A stretch of DNA of 64,000 bases, taken from the NCBI GenBank assembly GCA_947650285.1, contig CANTFL010000137.1:372001-436000 (forward strand). The letters run 5' to 3'. This stretch comes from Hyaloperonospora brassicae. Its lineage: Eukaryota; Oomycota; Peronosporomycetes; Peronosporales; Peronosporaceae. The notes below the pieces were generated by a model that was given only the letters and a program-made list of their open reading frames with translations, was not told the origin of the DNA and searched no databases. Below are positions 57,434 to 64,000 of the stretch, piece by piece (position 1 is the first letter of the stretch; each line of letters begins with the position of its first letter). The position numbers were made by a program, and so were the translations under genes.

Positions 57434-58316
57434 TCCTTCCTCTTGAATGTGGGAATTATTTCCTCCACGTCCTTTGACTGTGGCTGTGCAACCACATTCA
57501 GGGACTGGTCCTTTTCGGTAGACTCTACAGTCGACCTGGGATGACCGTGTTGACCCCTGATGGCAACAGGTTTCTTCTGTCTAGGATGTTGTCCGCTAGG
57601 CATACATCCATGTCCCGGTCTACTCGACTTGTTCGAGTGGTCGACCTTCGGTGCTGCCTGTACATCTGTACAGTCGCCGGGAGCTTGCTCCGCAGTGTTG
57701 TGATCATCTACACTGAGGTCTTGTGCAGTCGTGCTAACGACCGTACCGCAAGTGAGGCCATCGCACTCACCTGCAGTACATCCACACGCTTGTGGACGCT
57801 CCATGACGTTCATCAGATGGCCATCTGATGAACAAGCGGCAGGCGTCTTCACGGATCGATGCTGCCAGCTCACTCTTGGCTCGTACCTTCTGAGCCAAGG
57901 CAATCCCAGGATGACATCAAATTTGTCATCCAGATCTAGTACGATGAAATCATCATCGTACTGTTCGCCCTCTAACGTGTCGTGGATTCCTACTACACGT
58001 TTCTTAACAGTAATCGATGCGCCTGTTGCAAGGCGCACCGTGAGCCTTGTGAGGGGAATGTCGCGCTCAACGAACTTGAGCCTACGACCCTCTAGTGACT
58101 GGCGTCGAACAAAGTTGTTCGACGCCCCACAGTCAGCCAGACCACGAAGTGACATATCTTTTGTCACTTCTAACTTCAAGGTGATGGGTAATATCCTATC
58201 ACCAGGTGCAGAGACACACAATGACTATGTGTCTAGAGCAACTTTCGTCAAAAGATTTGCAAATTCTCTTGAGGTTGCTGGATCAGTAGGGCGCTTCGCA
58301 CCTACTGACCCCGATC
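57352..58316 (-). pseudogene. pol: Gypsy-B pol: aspartic protease region
   Basis: The catalytic D-C-G-A is at 58123-58134 (GLADCGASNNFV), followed by DDKFDVILGLPWLRRY. The frame is open from 58221 to 57352 (289 codons), longer than in gypsy-A. It lacks the gypsy-A stop at the TAG after RVV.I, but shares the final KKLRR-stop. A stop just upstream (TAG near 58228-58230, CAG in gypsy-A) separates it from gag. Confidence 0.87.
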
Positions 58317-59456
58317 ATTTTTTGATGGTCCGTTCCGCTGTTGCGGTTTCGCAACAGCGCTGGACCCACGCCCATTGCCCTTCTTGGCAAATGGTCGACC
58401 ATTTCGCTCAGTATTATTTGGAACTGGGCGAGGGGCACTACACTCGTAAGCGTAGTGTCCTAACTTCTGGCAGCAAGTGCATTTCTTCAATCGCTTGTTG
58501 TTTTGAGAGCGAGGTCTCTCGCTCTCGACATAACAGAGGTCCATGGGTTCTGGACCTCCGGACTCTTGTCGTCTTAGTGGACGATAAGAGTTTGAGCTAG
58601 CATGAGCCTAACTCATGCTAAATTCTTCCTGTTCCGCGGCTGATATCGCATCTTCCAGCGTATTCAGCTCAAGGCGGAACAGGTGGCCTATGACGGGCCC
58701 TGGTGCGAGCCCTTGCATGAACACCGTAATCAACGTGTGTTCATGAGCTGGGTTAGCAGTTATACTACTCGCAAGGAGTCGTATATGTTGTGCGTAAGCG
58801 TGCACATCACGCTTACCCTGCTTGAGTTTCAGGAACTCTGAACGAGCCCTGAACTCAGCCCGTGGCGGCTCAAACGTTTGTCTGAGCCGGGACTTGAAGT
58901 CATCTAGCGACCTAAACACATGTGGGTCGCTACTCTCGAGCCCTAAGGCCCAAGTTTTGGCACGTCCTGCCAAGTGGGTTTGATCAAATGTGAGTTTCAT
59001 TTGCTCATCATCGATACGACGTACCTTTATGGCTCTATCGAGTTCGACGAACCATAATAACAGGGAGTCTTCATCGACTCCTCTGTACTTGGAGATATCA
59101 ACCTTCAAGATTTAAGGACGACGTGCGGTCGTCATCCCGTTCACAGCATCATTAAATTGATGCTGTCTCAACATCTCAGTCTGTTGAGCACCAAGTTCTC
59201 TCAACTGCTCGGCCTGTTGAGAGCCTTGCTGGTGAAGCAAGGCTACGTTTTCGCGTTCGACGACAAGTTCATTCTGAATGAACTTGGCTACATGGGCATG
59301 CTGTTGGTCCCTATCAAGGGACTCCAACATGGCGCTAATGGCGGTCTCGCCGACGGTAGAGCTCATTCGCCCTACCGCGGCCCATTCGAGATCACCCAAA
59401 TGGTCAAAGCCTTCATGCGTGGCGTGAAAGCTCTCCTCCTCATCCATTATGTTCAT
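58302..59456 (-). pseudogene. gag: Gypsy-B gag, broken
   Basis: The start is ATG 59456 (MNIMDEEESFHATHEGF, matching gypsy-A MNMLDDEETFHATREGF). A TAA at 59109-59111 replaces the Glu codon of gypsy-A. The capsid part then runs open to a TAG at 58608-58610, the same in-frame TAG as in gypsy-A. The zinc knuckle CTCCQKLGHYAYEC (near 58430-58480) and a basic tail follow in the same frame to a stop at 58302. A slippery A AAA AAT lies at 58317-58323. Confidence 0.87.
58317..58323 (-). promoter_or_regulatory. Possible -1 frameshift site, gypsy-B
   Basis: In the gag frame the - strand reads TCA AAA AAT, so A AAA AAT is in phase for -1 slippage into pol. The first pol codon after the slip is TGA here (TGG in gypsy-A), so this copy would stop. 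Confidence 0.4.
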
Positions 59457-59490
59457 GTCGGATGAGGTGGTTTGGGTCGCTGGAAGGACT

Positions 59491-59504
59491 ACAAAGTGAC
59501 ACCA
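59491..59504 (-). promoter_or_regulatory. Gypsy-B primer-binding site
   Basis: On the - strand TGGTGTCACTTTGT begins two bases after the 5' LTR, matching the position and most bases of the gypsy-A site (TGGTAGCACTTTGT). Confidence 0.55.
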
Positions 59505-59506
59505 GG

Positions 59507-59901
59507 TGTAACAGGGCACACCTTGTGTCGACATGACGCAAGATGAGGTGCACCTGACGTGACGTACACTTGAGAGGAAGCGCAAGCAAGTAGCCGGACC
59601 CGAAGACTTCTGTCGATGGAAAAAGTAGAACTGGCAAATAATATAGTTATGTTTTCCTATCTAAACATCTTTGACTTGTTCTAAATATATTAAACTACCA
59701 TCTCTTATGTGGAACTTGTGCTCAACACCCATCGCGCGGCGCGCGTCTAACAGCGATTGATGGTTAATCTGGTTGATGTAACGTGTAGCCTGAAAACGTC
59801 ACCTCTTCGAGTAATGTTGATTTGAGTTTTATCTAGAATAGATAATACCCAAAAATTAATATTTTTTATCAATTTTTATGTAACGACCTCACCCCGTTAA
59901 A
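59507..59901 (-). repeat. Gypsy-B 5' LTR
   Basis: The LTR is 395 bp, shorter than its partner by about 40 bp of internal sequence. It starts TGTAACAGGG and ends CCCCGTTAAA as written on the + strand. The divergence between the two LTRs exceeds that of gypsy-A, so this insertion looks older. Confidence 0.88.
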
Positions 59902-60849
59902 GCAGAGGTGTGTTCCTAAGCGACAACAAGGCGACAAGTATCTACTTTTCGATGTGATGAGACTAAACTTTACCAACTTTTCCTTCCGTGTCTGTCACCA
60001 ACTTTACCAAATATTGACGGCAGGAAGCGATAGTATGATGATGATCTGGCGCGTCTGAACTCTACACCGATTGGCCGTTTTACCCTGGAGGAATGGCTTT
60101 TGAAGATTTCGAGGCCATATCCTAGCCTATCCCATTCCATTATATCTGACCAGGCAGCTTACTGGCCCACATATTCTTGGGCCGATAACCCTTAGATTGT
60201 TGATCACATGGGCGAGACTTTGACTGCAAGATAGTACGAAAAAGTTAGGCCTTACCCTGTTGCTGAGCTAAAGATAAACTGGATCGGTGTCCAGAATTAC
60301 GCATTTGTAATTTCAACAATTGGTACAACCAAGCATCAACATGTATAGCTACGTCGCTGGGTACTCGCCATATTACTCATTGCACATAATTTGGAGATCG
60401 GAAGTATTCTCCACGTTCATCGCAACCGGGTTCTACGGCACCCACCCGAACTAATGAATGAGTACGTTTTTATACTTAATTACATCGGGTATAAATAGAG
60501 AGGTCGGTGTGGGCGCCAGTACCCAGCAGCGCGGAATCATTGTGCTGGAACAAGAGGGCAATGGCATTCATTAGGGCAAATGACGAGTTAAACACAGCAG
60601 ATCATCGTGACATGACCGACTTCAAGAATATTCGTCAGAGCCAAGCAGCACGAAGTATTTTAATCTACGCTCAGACGTTACTTCACAGGTATCCGTGGGC
60701 TGTATTCAACTCCTTCGCAAACAATCACGCTCGATCAACGTTATAAAACAACCATTCTGGTGATTTAAAGGATCAAGAAGTGCGTTGCTACCGACTTTGT
60801 TGAAACTACAGACCTCAGCACAATCTTGCGGTTGACAAGCCGCGGCATG

Positions 60850-60959
60850 AAACGAGACTCTTGCAACAATGTTCGCAGACTCCTGCAACAATTTTGGCAC
60901 ACGACGTCGAACGGCATTAAACGAGACTCGTGCAACAATTTTGGCACACGACGTCGAAC
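60850..60959. repeat. Short interspersed duplication
   Basis: The word AAACGAGACTC occurs at 60850-60860 and 60919-60929. GCAACAATTTTGGCACACGA begins at 60885 and again at 60932 (47 bp apart), continuing CGTCGAAC in both. It is a recent local duplication with no coding content. Confidence 0.7.
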
Positions 60960-61242
60960 TCACGGAGAATCAAGTTTGGTTAGGCTACCTAGTCGCAGTC
61001 CCCTAATTAAATCTGTACTTTACTGGGCGAGACCGCGGCAGCAGTTTCAAAAACATACAATGTTATCGCGTGGTTATGGAATCTCTGGAATACTTTAATT
61101 GGTCATGATCAAATGCGCAGGCTTGCTGGTAGAAGCTTATCTGTCATTGGACGGGGAACGCTGGAGTCTCGTATATTTGCACGACTTTGTTGCTTTTTGT
61201 ACGAGTCAATATGCGCCAGGAATACCCGCTTTGGTAAAAAAA

Positions 61243-61708
61243 TTTAATGGGCCACGCCCTTGCTCAGGCAATTGAGCAAGAACCTTGCATTGATAACAAT
61301 ACAAGGGTGCGTACGCCCGACGTCACGTACGGGTGGCGTGAGGAAGCGAGACCAAGACAATACAGAACCCTAAATATCTTCTGAGGGAAAAGTTGAACTG
61401 TCTATTTAATCTAGTTATTTTGTTTCTAAATCATCATTTGTCTTAGTCTAACTATATTAAACTACTGTCTCCTTCGCGAGTCTTCTGGACCAACACCCAT
61501 TGCGCGCGTCCAGCAGCGATTGGTGCTTACGTTGGTTGATGACACGGTACATCAACCAAGAAGTGGACCCCTCCACGGATAATACCTTTCGAGGTAATAT
61601 CCCGACAACATAACTTTTCTCGAGTTGATTGAATATTATCAAATTCGATAATGTCCAAGAATTGGTACTTTTGTACCTATTTTTATGTAACGGGCTTACC
61701 CCATTTCA
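61243..61708 (-). mobile_element. Solo LTR family C, inverted copy
   Basis: This 466-bp LTR lies on the - strand and aligns from end to end with 24483-24949. As written it starts TTTAATGGGCCACGCCC (a worn TGTAACGGGGCACGCCC) and ends CCCCATTTCA. The flanks show no clean target duplication. It is related to the LTRs of gypsy-B. Confidence 0.83.
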
Positions 61709-63776
61709 AGAATCAATACCAAAAAGAACATCCAGACGAGGACCAAGGAGGAACATGATACGTATGGGCTCGCATGTGGCGTATGTTGAGCAGTGTGTGC
61801 ATTACTAGTTTCTGGATAAGCGCAATCGAGTGACGTTCCACCATAATATCGTCACTCTAGACGGTAATGTCAATGATATTTGTGCATCAGGTATGCGGCA
61901 ACTTCGGGGTTGTGGCTTAGCTGGAGGACCGGAGGACCTACTCACAAATCCAAGGAGCAAGTCTGCTATTTTGTCAACAAATACCGGCCAGAAAACCAAG
62001 ATATCGGTCGCCTATGGCGATAATCCCCATACGAACACCTGAGTCTCTCGACAAACCGTCGCTGCTAACTAGGCTTAGAATTTATCAGACACCATGCGAC
62101 CCTTAAAAGGTCAAAACGATATGCCTTCTTCTCTCTCACCACCGTTCAAGCTCTTTCACGTACTCCTTTGGCGGATCAGCCTCCTTCGCATGGGTTTACA
62201 CATCAATAAGTTTAATTTTCATTTCGCACTTGATATCGTCAGTACAGAATGGGCAATATTCAGTAAAAAGAAAGAATCTGGGCGTCTTTTACCTAAACGA
62301 TTTACAACATTGCTTATAAGCCCCCGGCCACTCTGGTGCTATCCGAGATATTCTGAACTTTTTCATTGGTTGTGATTTTCTAGCTGCTGCTTGGTATAGC
62401 ATCGATTGACACGCCTATGACCAGAATAAAAAATGCCTTTGTCTTATCTTTACCATGACGATGTCCCTTGACCGCTACAGCTCGCTTCGCGGAAGGAAAT
62501 TACATTATTTTCTTATCTCCATTGGACGGCAGTTGCCTCTTCTAAGTATGTACATATCGTGACCAGAAGGTGGTAAGACAGTCTAAAAAGACGATCCACC
62601 ATAGTTGTTGCCAAGCTCGACCCTTGGCTATAATGTATCAAGAATCACGCGAATGAGCGCTACCCTTACGAGAGGCGTTAGGCCAAGCGTCATACGCAAT
62701 GAAGTCGATTGCTTATCATCGAGAAGTTAATCCGGCGCAACGTCCGATTGGACCCAATGGGCTACTATGTATCCCTAAGATCTAGTCACCCCCGCGCAGT
62801 CTCTAAAAATATATAGGAGTCTTTCGTACAGTTCACTTCGGGCCCATGCTGTTTGCAGATACAGATTATACGCTGGAAAATATATATTAACCGATGAGTG
62901 TCTTCACGGTAGAAAACCCACGACTGTATTATGTCGGATCATCTCCGTGTGCCTAGATTCTCAAAAGTGTCGAAGCGAAAATGCATTATGATATTTGGCA
63001 TGCGTATCGGCGTCCAAACAAATTGGGGGTCAAGAGATGACAACTGATGTATGAAAAGAGAGATTCACGTTGCTTTGTACTACTCACCGTCGCAGACATG
63101 AACCGACTTTAACTAATAGATACGTTGCTTTCCGGTCACACATTACGGGCGCTAAATTTGATTCTTTCGGTCCTTTCCAAAGTTTACAAGTAGTATGATT
63201 TGATCCGGCTGACACAATGAAGACAACAATGATTGCACGATATTGCTATGTCCCAATCTTGCGCACGATGAAGTAATTGGGGAGTGAGAGTAGATCGTGG
63301 ATCTACACCGATGAACACTCGATGTACCAAATTACATTAGAGATCTGTGATTACATCACTAATCGAATTTTTTTGGGACGTGGATCGATGAACACCCAGT
63401 TCATATGTCGCTGACTGGTGGAGAATGATACCGAGTGATCTAGCGATCCAATAGGCGATGAAAGATAATCCCAACGAGGATCAGCGATCTGATATAACTG
63501 TCTCGAGAATGACGGACATGGAACGATCTGTGACGAAGCGTAGAATGGGATGATTTCCATGGAGCAACCTGGGACGAGTCGCAGATATAGATTATTTTCA
63601 CGGCGTGATCAGGGACAAGGGAAGGGATTAATTGAAGCAAACCATTTGATTTTTTGTCAAGGACAAAATTTCTGTGTTGAAGCAGGTGAAGACTGGGTCA
63701 CAAATTTACACGCGAAGGTTTTTTGATATACGAACATGTGGAACGTCATATTGACCGGTATCGGCAACGATCGTGA
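61709..63776. other. Decayed DNA, no gene recognised
   Basis: Open frames at 61830-62042 and 62094-62375 (+ strand) have no motif. From about 63.2 kb GATC-containing words become frequent, as at 28-31 kb. Confidence 0.35.
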
Positions 63777-64000
63777 GGATTGTGGCAGAAATTTGTTTGG
63801 AAAGGTGAACCTAGGACCAGGTGGTGCGATTTGACTTTGCAACAAAGGTGCAACATCCTGCGGATCGGTGATGCTCTTTACCGGTCCCACAATGAGAGTA
63901 CTGATTTTGGTAAATCATGGCTCGATATGGAAGTGAGTATATTGAGAGGAACCCAGGGAGCTATTGCAAGACGTGTGAATGGTATCGTTGATCAGGTAAA
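63777..64000 (+). CDS. Open frame at right edge, unrecognised
   Basis: This frame is open for 74 codons from just after a TGA (63774-63776) to the window end. It contains QQRCNILRIGDALYR and SWLDMEVSILRGTQGAIARR. The composition looks protein-like (mixed charge, helical) and no stop is met before the edge. No start is evident and I cannot name a family. It may be a piece of an old transposon. Confidence 0.25.

Larger units (their letters stand above)
51661..59901 (-). mobile_element. Gypsy-B, full-length Ty3/gypsy element with chromodomain
   Basis: This 8241-bp element lies on the - strand, with its 5' LTR at 59507-59901 and its 3' LTR at 51661-52096. Gag, protease, reverse transcriptase and integrase are collinear with gypsy-A and closely similar (for example protease to reverse transcriptase), but the LTRs are nearer to the family-C solo LTRs. 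The antisense gene is present in the same place. The element is inserted in LINE-2. Frameshifts are frequent after the reverse transcriptase, so it is not autonomous. Confidence 0.93.
49100..60770 (+). mobile_element. LINE-2: ORF2 remnant split by gypsy-B
   Basis: This is a second non-LTR element, + strand, in two parts: 49100-51660 and 59902-60770. Between them lies gypsy-B, with the target duplication GCAGG (51656-51660) and GCAGA (59902-59906). The left part has endonuclease and reverse transcriptase blocks. The right part holds C-terminal pieces (WPTYSWADNPWIVDHMGE near 60150-60210; SLCWNKRAMAFIRANDELN near 60529-60585). ORF1 was not found. It belongs to a different LINE family from LINE-1. 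Confidence 0.7.

Noticed and set aside
57731..58600. 289-codon open frame opposite protease/gag of gypsy-B
   Set aside because: It is long, but the counterpart in gypsy-A is split into several frames and the sense strand here has clear protease and zinc-knuckle motifs. I treat it as a shadow frame.
1..64000. CRISPR arrays, bacterial operons, rRNA genes
   Set aside because: No short direct repeats with regular unique spacers and no rRNA-like blocks were seen. The content is eukaryotic transposons.

Overview
The window reads as a gene-poor, transposon-dominated stretch of a eukaryotic genome, most likely a plant-associated oomycete (Phytophthora or downy-mildew lineage). This rests on three things: decayed family-1 pectin/pectate lyase genes of the oomycete type, LINE retrotransposons with a C-terminal RNase H domain, and Ty3/gypsy elements with a chromodomain. 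The species cannot be told from the sequence. I found no clearly intact housekeeping gene.

Layout. 1-13.1 kb: AT-rich DNA with an old solo LTR (1715-2176), two small tandem repeats (about 6.3 kb and 8.1 kb) and no recognisable gene. 13.17-21.62 kb: a solo LTR of family D, split by a full-length gypsy element (gypsy-A, 13362-21327, + strand); both insertions have 5-bp target duplications. 21.8-25.8 kb: three decayed copies of a pectin lyase-like gene, one of them cut by a family-C solo LTR. 26-28.7 kb: a tRNA-like sequence and the integrase/chromodomain tail of a third, older gypsy family. 28.7-33 kb: unrecognised DNA. 33.07-33.55 kb: a second, uninterrupted solo LTR D. 33.7-36.4 kb: a possible membrane protein, a possible small secreted protein with a homopolymer frameshift, and a 395-bp sequence repeated three times. 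37.4-46.0 kb: an almost complete but heavily mutated LINE (ORF1 with octapeptide repeats and a CCHC knuckle; ORF2 with endonuclease, reverse transcriptase and RNase H). 47.85-48.29 kb: a solo LTR of the gypsy-A type. 49-51.66 kb and 59.9-60.8 kb: a second LINE split by gypsy-B (51661-59901, - strand). 61.2-61.7 kb: another solo LTR C. 61.7-64 kb: unrecognised DNA with one open frame at the right edge.

The most interesting feature is in the two related gypsy elements. Between the integrase/chromodomain and the 3' LTR, both carry a long open frame on the strand opposite to gag-pol. Its predicted protein (acidic Ser-rich N-terminus, a CxxC-type cysteine cluster, a long C-terminal coiled coil) is conserved between the copies, and in the coiled coil many nucleotide differences are synonymous in the antisense frame. 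This antisense gene overlaps the sense frame that links integrase to chromodomain. Gypsy-A and gypsy-B also share an in-frame UAG in gag and the same reading-frame change between protease and reverse transcriptase. Either these are expression signals of the family or both copies descend from one defective parent.

All coordinates of degenerate genes are approximate, because they were set by following similarity through frameshifts by eye.
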